The notes below the pieces were generated by a model. That model made no database searches. It was given only the letters and a program-made list of their open reading frames with translations, and was not told the origin of the DNA. From assembly GCF_000165425.1 (NCBI RefSeq), contig NW_001799462.1, positions 149,633-213,632 on the forward strand: 64,000 bases of DNA, written 5' to 3'. Shown in pieces: positions 13,719 to 27,600 of this stretch (positions within the stretch are counted from its first letter, which is position 1; each line of letters begins with the position of its first letter). The translations under genes and the position numbers were made by a program. The DNA comes from Paramecium tetraurelia. Its lineage: Eukaryota > Ciliophora > Oligohymenophorea > Peniculida > Parameciidae.

Positions 13719-14465
13719 ATGTAAACATACTTAAGATTTTTTCGATTTGCAACTCATCAATCTGATCCTTATGTAGTGTTGGGATTAAAAAAAAATGCCT
13801 CGATGGATTAGATTAAGGATGCTTATATTGGTTTATGTAAAAAATGTAATTGGTTGACAATACAAGGTAGACCATCCTGACTTAAACAGTCAAGAGGATG
13901 CCAGAGAAAAGTTTGCTCAGATTCATGAAGCTTATAATATTCTGAAACAAAAGAAATTCTATGAACAGATTGACGAAGAGTTTAAGAAGAATTATTAGTA
14001 AGAATTTGATTTACAATAAATATAGTTAGGGCTAATCGGAGGAGGAGTGTTTTAAGAGGGTCTTCGGATTTTACTTCTATGAAAAACCTTAGGAATATTA
14101 CAAACCTGAAAATGCTCAAAAAAGAGCAGATTATTATGAATTACTGCGAAAATTCAAAAACCAATAATAAAACACTTAAGAAATGCAGAACAGTGGCTTT
14201 CATGATGTTAAAATTAATAGAACCTTCAATTCAGATTCTATCTACAGTACTTGATAAGATGAGTTATATAGGATACAGTGATCACACTTTATTGAAAGTC
14301 TTAATAATGTTTACTTTGGTTGTTTCAATAACAAGTGCTTATGTCTTCTTCTATAAACGATAAACTACATACGCCAAGAACACTATAACGGACTCGTAAA
14401 TTGTGAGAATGCGAGCTTTGGCTTAATTAAGAGAACAAAGGTAGGCAAAGGAGAAATAAGAATGA
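13719..14465 (+). CDS. J-domain (Hsp40) protein with C-terminal membrane anchor
   Basis: Three introns (13846-13870, 13998-14025, 14247-14271) give 222 residues. Residues 14-80 are a J-domain: DPYVVLGLKKNAS, DAYIGLCKKYHPDLN with the HPD tripeptide that stimulates Hsp70, then AREKFAQIHEAYNIL. The first intron lies exactly before the HPD core and is confirmed by the restored KKYHPDLN. A Tyr/Phe-rich middle follows, then one hydrophobic segment near residues 163-185 (LLKVLIMFTLVVSITSAYVF) and a basic C-terminal tail. The first residues (MQTYLRFFRFATHQ) look like a short mitochondrial presequence, so an organelle membrane J-protein is a reasonable inference. The ATG is 18 bases after the previous stop, and the gene converges with the PI 3-kinase 31 bases on. 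Confidence 0.85.
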
Positions 14466-14496
14466 ACGTATAATTTCATAAAGGGAATTGTATAAA

Positions 14497-17400
14497 TCAG
14501 TCTCTTGTAAAGTTGTGAATCAAATTGTCAATCTTTCTCCACATGTCGTTCAAACTAGTAGTAATTTCCTTCCTGAACAATTCAGTAGCCTGTTGTTCAC
14601 CAATGTCCAATTGCAATTTCTCCCTTAAGTATTCGATATCTGCAATCTCTTGGAGCTCAGGCATGCCTGCTGACAAATTCATAAGGAAGATATTGATTAG
14701 CAAATGCCCATGCTATCGAATTTGATTATAGGCTTTAGTGCAGAAATCCTCAAACCTTTGGAAATTGTGTCCTTACACTCCCCCCATTACATATGCCATC
14801 TCTTGAGTGAAGACAAAAGGAGTTCGTTCTCGATTGATTCCATATTTAGTTTTGAAATTACCTAAAATAATGGTGAGTTTATTACCCAAAAAATGACCAA
14901 AATCTATATGAAATAGATGCCCACTTTCAGTTAACATGATGTTCCCACTGTGTCTATCTCCAATTCCAAGAAGATACGTGGCAACACAGTAGCCAGCACA
15001 AGATCTTAAGAAATTCTCAACTGCATTTTCCATGCTGTGTTTATTATGTTTTTTCAGATATTCCATAATGGAACTTTTGTTCAAAGCTCCAAATTTGCCA
15101 GCATTCTCATGGATACTTGAAGTAGTGTCTGAATTGAGAACTACTTCAATCATTCCTACTTAATCCAATGTGGAGATCACTTTGTATGGCTTCATACGAT
15201 AATCAAGACCAAAATCTAACCATATTTTATCCATGATTTTTATCAATTGCAAGGTCAGCAAATCTTGTCTGATGTCATCTCCACATTTAAAAATAATAAG
15301 GAACTTGTCATTTATTGTGATTTTCCTTAGTTCCTTCTCTCTTCTTAGATTCTCAAGACAATCAGTATCCTTCAAATTCTTAGAAGATAACATGATGATT
15401 TACTTTGGAATTTGAGTCACATCCCTAGTTTCAGCAGATTTCATAACTAACCATAAAGGTAGCTATAGACATATATATACTCGATTACTTTTTTGCTATC
15501 TAATATTTTACATTTTTCGTAAATCAATTCTGAAGCACTCATTCTTGGGTCAATTGCAAATTGAAAGGTTTTAGAGAATTTCTGTCTGGCATCTTACAGT
15601 TTATTTTTCATCTCTTTTAACCTTTTGCCTGAATCCTTCTCTGTCTTGATAAAATCAGCAATCTACATGATCTCATCATTGACTTAAACCTCACCAAACA
15701 ACTCATATCTGTAATTTCCAAAAAGCATCATAAGCTATTCCAAAATTAAACTATATCTCTCGTAAGTTGGTTGAATGTGCAATTATGATCTCAATTACCA
15801 AAACAATTCATGTCCCACAACCCAAGGATTCATGATGGATCTTTCAATAAGCATTTCTCCCAAAGGTGAAAAATGACACTATTCAAAAATGAGAGCTTGA
15901 GTCAATTCCAGCATAAAAAGCACCAATTCATCATCCTTATATAGACCTACTCTCTTTGTAGCATAATACCTAACTAGCTCATCCGAAATGTTTGCATCCA
16001 AGAGAGGCAAGGCATCATCAGAAGGTAGACTCGTCCAAACTTTCATCATCTGATATACTTCTCTAATCTCCTCAGGATCACTCCAATTGATAGCGCACAA
16101 AAAGATTGGAAATGCAGATGGCTAATTCTTGTAGTGATTTCTACATTTCAGCAGAATGAACTTGTCTTCATCTGTGTAAAGATGACGCTAAAGAGGATCA
16201 AATTTTAACAATCGATCCAATTTAGCCAATTCATTTGTGTTTGGAGTGGCTTTCCAATCTCTTTAAGGTCGCACTGTGACACTGGAATTCAAGGTTCCTC
16301 TCCTTTCTAAAATTCCATTCATATATTAGAGAGAAATCTGTTAGATATTCAATGGAGTGGAGGGGAACCCAACTTATTTCATGTATTTCTCATCTCTCAA
16401 ACTCCAATAAACATCTTCAATGAATGTGGGCATCCCAATAACCAATTAAGTGTAATAAGGTGTTCTCTCTTGATTTGGCAAGGCTGCTCCATAATATTCA
16501 TTCATGCATGCTATCCTAGTATCACATTTATAGAATGGCCACACATTTAGATGCAGTCTGCCCTACTTTAGTTTTCCATTTTCATCAAATAGTTCTGTGA
16601 TTGTACTACCAATTATTTGTTCTTCCCCATTTGAGGAATGCAAAACTATGTTGAAACACAATCTCAATTCCATAGGTAACTAAGAGATTTTCAATCCTTA
16701 AAACGAAACGTCTTGATAAAACCAGGTGTTTTGCCTGAATGGTACTTTTTGACTGTTGACTATACTGAATTTGGTCAAAGGAGTCTGGCCATACATCAAT
16801 AGCACTTAAACAGATATCAAATACGGTTGTATATCGAGTTCATACTTCTACATTAGACATTCCATATTGGCTGTCCCTTATGGACCATGATTAAAAAAAT
16901 GTGGATTAAAAGTCCCTTTAGAAAGTTATTTAATTTATGCAGCATCCTATTCCTTAGTCTTGCACAACTTTAGGAAACTAATCTTCTTCTGCAATTTCTC
17001 TTCATCTTCCACCTTCACTTTTTTTTTAGAAGTATTATGTTATTCCTCTTGCTTTGCTGATGCTTTAGTAATAAATCTGGGTGGACATTGACCGTTATAA
17101 GTTGCTCTTCTTTTGTGCCCATTTTATTTTTTGAACTCGTCAAGATCTTTATCATCCAGTATGAAGAGTCTATGCACATTTGAGAGACACAGAATTTAAA
17201 TTTTGAATCTGTAATCACATTCTCCAGAGTAGATGATGCTCTTTTTTAAAGGGAAGTAACGTTCTTACAGCATTTAGTACCTCATCTCAACGAATTCCAA
17301 GCATCTCTCCTTAAGAAATAAACGAGGTCGTAAGGGTGAGAAATTCGAGTCTTGTCGACTTATCTTTTTTCTTTTTTTCCCCTCCTCGTTCTGTATATCT

Positions 17401-18200
17401 CGCAAGGGAAATGGAGCATAAAACAGAAAACAAGGGATGTCCATAAATTACTCCCAAGGTACACTTTCATCTGCATTTCTTTCAAAAATGGGAGGAAAAT
17501 TATCATACATCCTCCGAACCTTTGAAACTTCGGTTAGATTAACTTGCAAATATTATATACCTCTTAAATTCATTCTGACTCTATCGTAACTCAATATTGA
17601 GTAGTTTCCTGCTAAGTATTCTCTAAAACCAGAAATCTACAGAACAAATTAATTCTCAGGGGATTTAGTTTTCAGTCTTACTTAAAAGTTGTTGTAGACT
17701 ACTCTCAGGATCTTCTTGATCACCTCGTCTGAACAAGTGACTAAATCCACATGCAGTTCAATTGTTATAGGATTTATATCTTAATATGCTTAGTCTTCCA
17801 ATCTGATGTAATCGCTTAGATCTACAATCAATTTGAGTGAAGTGACTTTGGAGAATGCATCAGACATCGATGATTCAGCCAAATAGGTCGGCTCCTAGTT
17901 CACGATCTTATGCAATAAATATTCTGAGATTTCTCTCCTTCGATACCTTTAGTTTCTCAAAGTGTCCATGTTCCATGAGGAATCAGGTAATTAAACCAAT
18001 TTTTGGATATCCATAATATCCTTCTTTGCCTTAACTCTGTATACTTAAGGAACCTCATATTCAATGCAGATTTCATGATTCTTAAGATTGATAGTGAAGA
18101 TTTAATGAGAATCCATATCAACACAAAGCAAATATTTAACCTTCTCATCAACCTAAGCTTTTGTAAAGATTCTTTGGCTAGTTTACAATTATCTATCCAT
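14497..18200 (-). CDS. Class I-like phosphatidylinositol 3-kinase catalytic subunit
   Basis: It phosphorylates the 3-position of inositol lipids. The start is the ATG at 18200 and the product is 1,217 residues after removing introns 15463-15488 and 14862-14885. Order: a Ras-binding-domain-like region about 100-245 ([20 protein letters not shown]), a charged insert about 385-415, a C2 domain about 460-600 ([15 protein letters not shown]), a helical PIK domain about 660-830 ([20 protein letters not shown]), and the kinase from about 900. Catalytic features are intact: the lysine of [13 protein letters not shown], the catalytic loop [11 protein letters not shown], the HIDFGHFLG metal motif, and an activation loop with NRERTPFVF, close to the class I pattern KRERVPF. 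No N-terminal adaptor (p85)-binding domain is evident. The combination of RBD, C2, helical and class I activation loop argues against class III (Vps34) or PI4K. Confidence 0.93.
14862..14885 (-). other. 24-nt intron, multiple of three and stopless
   Basis: On the minus strand the 24 bases begin GTAATAAACTC and end TTTTAG. Read in frame they would add eight residues between HFLG and NFKTKYG in the PI3K activation loop. Known PI3K kinases have HFLGNF directly, so removal restores the family sequence. Because the length is 3n and no TGA lies inside, retention would not stop translation. Confidence 0.85.
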
Positions 18201-18311
18201 TTTTAATGAATTTAAATATAATAGTGAAAGTGCTTTATTTTTGTAAGTAATTGTCAACTAGAGTCTCTAATAATATTAGTGATTATAAGAACTGCAATGT
18301 TAAAGAAAATG

Positions 18312-18545
18312 ATGTATTTTAATATGAGTAGCTGTAGCTGTGAATTAGAATTTGATATTGATTTAAAAAATGAGTGTATAGTTTTGAGAATCAAGAACAA
18401 TAAAAAAAAGCAACTACTATAAAAAAGAAACATAACAACAGAAGAAATAGATAATATCATTAGAAAGGCTAAAGAAGAATAAGAGCAATAAAGAAATGAG
18501 AAAGATGAAGTTTATAAAAGATACAAAGTAGTAAAAACCTATTTA
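18312..18545 (+). pseudogene. Fragment resembling Hsp70 substrate-binding domain
   Basis: A short open stretch reads like part of the Hsp70 C-terminal half: CELEFDIDLKNECIVL resembles the beta-sandwich strand ending in FDIDANGIL, and NITTEEIDNIIRKAKEEQE resembles the start of the helical lid (LSKEEIERMV...). Nothing of the ATPase domain lies upstream; there is a TGA shortly before. Downstream the frame runs into AT-rich sequence and the end of the next gene with no Hsp70 resemblance. It sits between two minus-strand genes. I read it as a decayed or transferred fragment, not a working gene; a small expressed ORF cannot be excluded. Confidence 0.4.
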
Positions 18546-18639
18546 TTATTTATCCGATTTAAAGTACAAGAAATGCTTACTATCCAAAGATTTAAATAAT
18601 ATAAATTGATTTAATATTATAATTTTGTTAATGTATAAC

Positions 18640-21600
18640 TCAATTTACATGCATTAATCCAGATTCCTGATCATCTGAATCATCATCTTGATCTCTCTTC
18701 TTTCTAAAGAACAAGAATCCTATTAAACCTAGGAAAACAACAGATCCAACTATAATGAGTATGATCCACCAAGCTTTAGAGCTTGAACCATTATCATCAT
18801 CACCTCCATTATCTGGTTTAATATTTAATTAAATCGATTTAGAGACAGATCTGTAATCGTTTGAAAATGTTATTGTTAAGGTTTGGTTTTGAAGATTGGC
18901 ACTTTCTCCGAAGTACAAACTGATATCCTTTCTAATCTCATATTGATTTAATCCCTTACTGATTTTACTTGATATCAAAGTTGAGCCCTAAAGTATAAAT
19001 AAAAATAATTACTTGTAAATGAAGTGGGAAATCACTTGGTTCCAGTTTCTATGTTCCAATGGTAAATGAAAAGGAACCTCTTATCACAGAAACAGCACTA
19101 TCTGTAATGTGATAAACACCAACAACAACTTTCGATTTATTTATAAATGACACAATAACTGATTCCTTATTAGCAGCCACAGTATTTAAAGCTTTCCATG
19201 TTCCGTATCTATTTAGTGCCACTTTGACTTTAGTATCGGTCAACTTATTTGAATGGTTGTCAGAAATAGCAAATTACAGAGTGAAAACATAAGATGATGC
19301 ATTATCAGTAACAACCACTATGGTGACACTCTTAGTTTTATCCTTAATTGATTCATCTATAATCTTATTAGAATAATAATGGGTCTAATCATTTGCATAT
19401 TGCTTATTTTCATTTAACCATTTGTTAAGTAACAAATACTCAATGTATATAAATTTGGTTTCAGAGGTAGCTTTTGTAATGCTGACATCAACAAATAACA
19501 ATCCATTTACGCTATCAGAAATAATGAATTAAACTGCAAATGAGTTTTCCTCAGAATGAGTCACTGAATGAACAAATGAGGATGGTCTAAATTATTTAGG
19601 TGTTTATTGTCCTAATTTAGATTAAATGAATTGATAATCAATGGTAAACAATAAAGTAGATGACCAAATTCCATCCATTGATTATAATTTATGAATTGTA
19701 ATATATCCATCATAATTTTCAGGATTCAATGAATCAGTATGAAGAACTGCAACAACATCTTAAGCCAAAGCTATAATTTAAGTAGCAGATGGTGCAGAAA
19801 TGAAAGCATTTTCTCTCTTACATTCTTATTTATCATTACAATTAGCAACCAATATTTAATCTTCAACTCCATTATTACAAAGGGAATAGAGGGACTTTTC
19901 ATAAGATGTTATTCTGAAACAATCATATTCTTCGCCTAAAGCATCAAGAATTGGTTTGCTTTCTTCTAATTTATTGTCCTTCATCAAAAGAACTGTTTTT
20001 GTTGCTTAAAGAACTACATTGTTTTAGAAGGCTGAGGTGTCTTTGAAATAGTAATTCTAAAGAACATAATTTTTCGTTTAATGTAGATATGATTATAAGA
20101 AGATATTATTAGTTTTTTGTTATAGCAATGTACAATAGGGTTCTTATCCACTAATCCAATCATTATCTAATTTAATAGTAGTTGAATTTTGTAAAGGTTC
20201 AATATCAATTGATTAAGTGGATTTTTTGTCATCAACGATCAAGTTTGTGAATGTATTGATCACTTTAACTGTTTATTTAAATGGAAGTAAATTATTTAAG
20301 GAATCAGCATTCTTAACATTAATTGAAATTTCGTAATCAGTTAGATATTTTTGTTTCTATTTGTTAGGAATGAGAATCAATTGTGGATCAAGTACAATAA
20401 AATCTAATTATTAAACTGTTTCACCGTTGGCTAATGTAAGTATATAGGCTGATCCAATTGGGTCTGATCCACTTGCAGATACTGCAAAGGTATCATCAAC
20501 TTTAGCATTGATTTTAACAGCCAAATAAAAGGTGTCATGTTGTAATAATCCTGGTTTGTAAATGTTCAAATATACATTATCATTTTTGGTGGTTCTTATT
20601 ACTAAAATACCAGTTTATAAATGTGATGAGACACCTAAAGGATTGACAATTTAATATCCAAATAATTCTACAGTCTTCTGCTTGAAAACATTATTAATTT
20701 TTTCATAATTGTATTCACTCAATTCTTTGTTATTCACAAAGAAGAAGGAATTAGTTGATGAAGTTATGTATATTTAATTGCCCTTTGTATAATCCACCTT
20801 CGATCCGTAAATGAATTCTTGGTTGCTGTAATTGATAATAGCAACATTGTTCTCATTTTGAACAAAGATCACATTTTATCTTAGGACTCTATTGCCATAT
20901 AACTTTATAGGTTTCCAATCTCCTTAAAATCCAATCAAAGTTGCTCCTGTTACTTTATTGATCAAAGTAAACTTCTCTGTGGAATAAGAGGACAAATCCC
21001 CATTTTATTAAATCACAAACAAAAAGTTACCTTGATTCTAGAATGCTACTGCTTTGAGTTCATCCTTCTCTTCATTTTCATTTAATTTGATTGTTCCATA
21101 CAAAACAGTAACCCTATTTTTAATTTTGAAGAATTTAATTATAAATGGTGTTTCTAATAAGATGAAATGAACTGTTTTCTCACTATCCTACCAAATACTG
21201 AAAAGCTAATCTGATAACTGTTCTTTCACTTACACATTTCCTTAGTCTTTACATTCATATCTAACGTGATCAGTTAACTCACAATCTTAAATAACAACTT
21301 TCTTATCCTCTTGCTAGAATACTTAGTATAGGGTTTCTTAATTAATGTCAACCAAAGATGTCTAATACAATGGTTTTTTTGGCCAGTTGGTCACTTTTAT
21401 TGTTCTCTAATGGGCAATCTGGGCAAAGACATCCAAGTCTGGCTCTGCAGATAAGTTCAAGAAATTGTTGGAATTCTATGGTGATTTAGGTTGAACAATC
21501 TCATAAATCAAATTAGGACCTGACACCAAACTTCCTAATGTTATTTGTTCGTCGTTTTCATCTAAAACCTTTGGGAAAGGAGTTTCAGTATCAACCTTTT

Positions 21601-24600
21601 TGTAGATTGTCTCACTATTTCCAGCCAATACTTGATAGTATATTCTTGAATAACAAACTTAATTGTGTTGAGATTTGGCTTGAATTGTGACAGCTTTGAA
21701 ATTAGCACTTGCTTAGGCATTTCCATTGAATCTCAATAATCCCAAACCGAAGGTCCAAGCTGAAGAAGATGTGAGAGAAAGTGTAACAATATCTTGACTG
21801 TTTGGATTTACGATTCCAGCTCCATTTGACACATTTACAATATCTATTAAACTGCTGTTCTCATCATCGAAATGATAAATGTATAGACTTCCTTGATTAT
21901 GCAAAAACACATATTTCTCACTTGACTTAATATATTGAGGATAAGTCAAACTAGCAAATGGCAGATCCTATACTTTTTGAACTTTACCTTCATAATTTAT
22001 GATTCCATAGTAATTATAACCCTTTATTACAAACATTTCCTCGCTGTTGCTAAATACAGTTCTATCAAAAGCAAAACTTTGGCCAAAATTAAATCCAATA
22101 AATCTAGAAAACTTCCAATCAGTATCAAAAAAGACAACAAAGATGCCCAATTTAGCATCTAATAAATAAATTTACCCATTCAATCCAATTTAGAAATCAA
22201 CAATATTCAATTAATTTATCTATTTACCAGAAATATTAGATAATTTGGTTTTATCTAAAGTTGTTTTACTAACTAAGCCATCATTTGTAAGTGCGAATAA
22301 TTCAACAAATGAATTATTGGCTAATTAACCTTCAGCATTAATTGACAATGAAACTCTGACAACATAATGATCATCCTTCAATTTGTATGTACCCAACACT
22401 CTGTTCAAAGAGTTATTGTCAACTAAAACAGTTTATGTTTCTTCAGTTCCTTTAATTAATAATAAGAGTTTGTTATTTTAGATTTAACAATCAACAACAA
22501 AAGTGGTAGTTGATAATTAAACAAAATCTAAGCAACTAAGATTGGCATCTGTCTTTTTAATGTTAACAATTTGATTGAATGATGGAGCCTTATTTATAGA
22601 TGCACTAATATTAAATATAATTTATTACGTATCTGTATAAAAAATGGAATATTTAGAACCATCCTTATTTAAAAATCCAAATTGGTTAGACCATGCTCTA
22701 TTCTATGTGACTAATGCTTTAGCTGATACTATTTATGTTGCACCTAATTAATTATAAATTTATATAATATACCTTGTTTATGAATTTATAGATTCTCCTA
22801 TTTATTATATTGCTTAAAATACTGAAAAATCAGTTGTGTCTACACTATATTTTAGAGAAACCCCATCAAATAAGTTTTAAGTTAATGACCATTACAGAAC
22901 TTCTCCTTATGAAGGATAAATCTTTAGATCGGTAACCTTGGTTCTACATTCGTCTTTATCTACAGGGATAATTGATAAATTTATAGTTCTGACGACTCTT
23001 CTAAAATCGTTCTAAAATGTTAGAGTTAGTTTCTAAGTATGCAATTTCTTTGGCTCCCCAAATTTCAATATTTATTGATATCTAACTTAATTTTAATAGA
23101 CTCCAACTGTAGAAGTACTTGTCAAAAATAATTCATCTGAGTTGTAAATTAAGAAATCTTGAGGTGTGATTTATTTTTTAAAGGTTGCAAAGGTATGAGA
23201 ACCTTGAATAGTTTATACATATGCATTCTCTTAATCAGTTGGAATCTTGTAAACTCCAATGACAACCTCTAAATTTTTGACATAAGGAATTGCTATTGAA
23301 GATGATGAAGCTGATACATAGTTCAAAGTCTTGAAATTACCATATCTATTCAAATTAAAAATTGTTTTAATTTAACTTAATTTATTTGACACATTAGCTT
23401 ATATAGCAAAAGTTAATTCAAACACATATGATGATGAAATATCAGTAACAAGAACCAACTTCACAGTTTTTTTGATTGGATAGTCAATTTGTTGAGTAAT
23501 TATTTAAGCTTAATAGTAATGTGTATCATCACTTGCATATTGCTCTACATTTAGCCAGTCTTTCAAAAGCTGATATTCCAAAAACTAATATTTGACTTCT
23601 GAAGTAGTCTTTGAAAGAGTTAAATCAACAAACAATAAACCATTTACACTATCTGTGATAATCAATTATAAATAAAATAGAGAAGCATTATTTCCTGTTG
23701 GTGAATGAACAAATGAGGATGGTCTAAATTATTTAGGTGCTTATTGTCCTAATTTAGATTAGATGAATTGATAATCAATAGTAAACAATAAAGTAGATGA
23801 CCAAATTCCATCGATTGATTATAATTTATGAATTGTAATGTATCCATCATAATTTTCAGGATTCAATGAATCAGTATGTAGAACTGCAACAACATCTTAA
23901 TTTAATGCTATAATTTAAGTAGCAAATGGAGCAGAAATGAAAGCATTTTCTCTTTTACATTCTTATTTATCATTACAACTAGCAACCTATATTTAATCTT
24001 CAACTCCATTATTACAAAGGGAATAGAGTCTTGTGATATCAGCTTCTAATCTATAGCATTTATATTGATCTGATAATTTTGGTAAGAGAGGTTGGGCATT
24101 CTTTAGGTCATTTCCCTTAAATGACAGCACTGTATTTGAAGCTTATAAAAATGTAACAGCAAAAGGTTTAGCTACATCATATATATAGTAATCCATTAGG
24201 ACACCCATATCTTAGCTAACGAAAGGTAAAAGAGTTATATCATCATTCATTGCCTATAAAGATAACTCTGTATTTATTATTTATCCTCCAATCCAATCAG
24301 ATCGGATTGCCACTTCTTATGCTTAATCAGTTTCGTTAATTTCAATCGACTTCAAATAATCTTCATCATTCACAATTAAATTAGTCATAGTATTTGCTAC
24401 TTTTACATTCTATTCATAATGTACTTTTTATGTTTTGTCATCCCCATTCATGATATCCATAACAATCAAGAAGTTTGAAACAAACTTTTAAAGTTTTTTT
24501 ATTGGTATAATAACTAACTCAGGGTTGAGTAGGATAAAGTTTAATTATTAAATTTTTTATCCATTAGCAAAAGTTATAATGTAGAGAGATCCTCCTAATG

Positions 24601-27600
24601 ATAATTAAAATTAGTCATCCGATTTAATTCCGTTTAATTTAAATGATAAATAGAATGTATCATGTTGTGTTAATGAAGGTCTATAAATATTTAAATAAAC
24701 ATCTTATGCTTTAGTAGTTTTAATTACTAGATTACCAGTTGAGAGTTAAGATGTTACAACTAATGGACTTGCAATTGAGTATTCAAACAATTGCACTGTC
24801 TTTGCTTTGAAAATATTTAATAAGTTTTAATAATTGTATTCAAGTATTTCTTTATTGTTAACTAAAAAGAATGAATTCTTAGCAGCTGAAATATAGATTT
24901 AATTATTTTAAGTATAATCCATAGATTAAATGAATATGAATTCTGTATTGATGTAATTGATAATGGCAATGTTATTTTCATTTTGAACAAATACAATGTT
25001 TGACTTTATCATTCTATTACCATATAATTTTAATGGCTTCCATTATCCACCATATCCAATCAAATCATTTCCAGTTATACTATTCACAAATGAGAATTAA
25101 CTACTCCAATAACTACTTAAAACGCCATTCTTTTATAAAATAAACAAGTAATCTCCTTAATTTAAAATACTTAATATTTATTAACCCTCTTGTTATGTAA
25201 ATGAGACTGATGTCTCTTCTATTATAACTCCTTCAGCATCTGAATAAGCTGTCACTTTATATAAGGATGATATGGTTATAAATCTCACTACATTATCATT
25301 ATCTTACCATATGCTAAATAATTATTCAGATATTGGTTCTTAAAGTTAAACATTTCCATAATCTTTACAAACATATTTAACATGATCAGTCAAAACACAA
25401 AGTTAAATTGTTAACTTCTTATCTTAAGTTTGGAAGATCTAGAATAAGGTTTCTCTATCGTTTGCTACTAATTCAGTGCTGTATATAGGAGATTTAGGCC
25501 AATCAATAACTTAAATCTATCTGTTTTATGCAACCTAAGCACTGAAATCTAAAGGCATTTATGGCAAGGTAAGGCCGTACTCAAGATTAGGTCCTGATAG
25601 AATATTGCCCATTTAGAATTATTCAAATAGTTCATCGAAAACTTAAGGGAATGGCTAATTGGATTTATTTTTCCTGATTGGAACTTTGCTGCTGCTTTCA
25701 ATTACTTGGTACTGAATCTTAGTGGAGCATTAAAGATTATGTTAAGATGTAGCTGTAATTGTTAAATCTTTGAATTCTTAAGTTGCTGGACTGACTCCAC
25801 TGAATTTTAATGATCCCAAGCTAACATTCCATCTAGCTGATGCCTTCAAAGACACTGTCACAATTTCTTGAATGAAGGGGTTGACAATTAACGCACCATT
25901 TGTTAAATCAATAATATCAATTAAGCCACTATTGTTATCATCAGAATGATAAACAAATAAGGAGATCGAATTCTTAACATATATATAGTTTGAGCTTGCT
26001 TAAATGGATTAAGGATAGGTGATGGAATTGAATTATAAATCCTAAACCTTTTTTGTTTCTCCATCAGAATCAAATTAATACATAATAATTGAATCCTTAA
26101 ACAACGGAATGCTTCCCTTTTTCGTTTTTAAGTAAAGGTTCTTGCAAATGAAAATGCTTGACCAAATTTAAATGTTATCCACTTTTAATATCTCCACTCT
26201 GTATCAAAGTTAACTACAATGATGCCCAATTTAGCATCTAATAAATAGAAGTATCCATTCAATCCAATTTGGAAATCAACAATATTCAATTAATTTATTT
26301 ATTTTCCAGAAATCTTAGACAATGTACTTTTATCAAGTGTTTATTTGGCTTATAGTTGACCATTTACATATTAGAATAATTCAATAAATGAATCATTAGC
26401 TAATGAACCTTCATTTGTAATGGATAAAGTAACTCTGATAACAAATTAATTAGTTTTAACCTGGAAAGTGCCGATTGCTCTTTATAATTAAGAATTAGTA
26501 ATTGTTGGTGTTTAAATTTCTTCAGTTCCTTTAATTAATAATAAGAATTTATTATTTTAGATTTAACAATCAACAACAAATGTGTTAGTTGATAATTAAA
26601 CAAAATCTAAGCAATTAAGATTGGCATCTGTCTTTTTAATGTTAACAATTTGATTGAATGATGGAGCCTTATTTATAGTTGCACTAATATTAAATATAAT
26701 TTATTACGTATCTGTATAAAAAATGGAATATTTAGAACCATCCTTATTTAAAAATCCAAATTGGTTAGACCATGCTCTATTCTATGTGACTAATGCTTTA
26801 GCTGATACTATTTATGTTGCACCTAATTAATTATAAATTTATATAATATACCTTGTTTATGATTTATAGATTCTCCTATTTATGATATTGCTTAAACTAC
26901 TGAAAAATCAGTCGTGTCTACACTATATTTTAGAGAGACACCATCAAATAGGTTTTAAGTTAATTACCATTACAGAACTTCTCCTTATGAAGGATAAATC
27001 TTTAGATCGGTAACCTTGCTTTAACATTCATCTTAATCCACAGGGATAATTGATAAATTGATAGTTCTGACGACTCTTCTAAAATCGTTCTAAAATGTTA
27101 ACGTTAGTTTCTATGTATGCAATTTCTTTGGCTCCCCAAATTTCAATATTTATTGATATCTAACTTAATTTTAATAGACTCCAACTGTAGAAGTACTTGT
27201 CAAGAATAATTCATCTGAGTTGTAAATTAAGAAATCTTGAGGTGTGATTTATTTTTTAAAGGTTGCAAAGGTATGAGAACCTTAAATAGTTTATACATAT
27301 GCATTTTCTTAATCAGTTGGAATCTTGTAAACTCCAATGACAACCTCTAAATTTTTGACATAAGGTATTGCTATTGAAGATGATGAAGCTGATACATAGT
27401 TCAAAGTCTTGAAATTACCATATCTATTCAAATTAAAAATTGTTCTAATTTAACTTAATTTATTTGACACATTAGCTTATATAGCAAAAGTTAATTCAAA
27501 CACATATGATGACGAAATATCAGTAACAAGAACCAACTTCACAGTTTTTTTAATTGGATAGTCAATTTGTTGAGTAATTATTTAAGCTTAATAGTAATGT

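Noticed and set aside
14079-14363. A 94-residue plus-strand frame as its own gene
   Set aside because: It mixes two frames of the J-domain gene; removing the 25-nt intron 14247-14271 joins its membrane segment to the J-protein.
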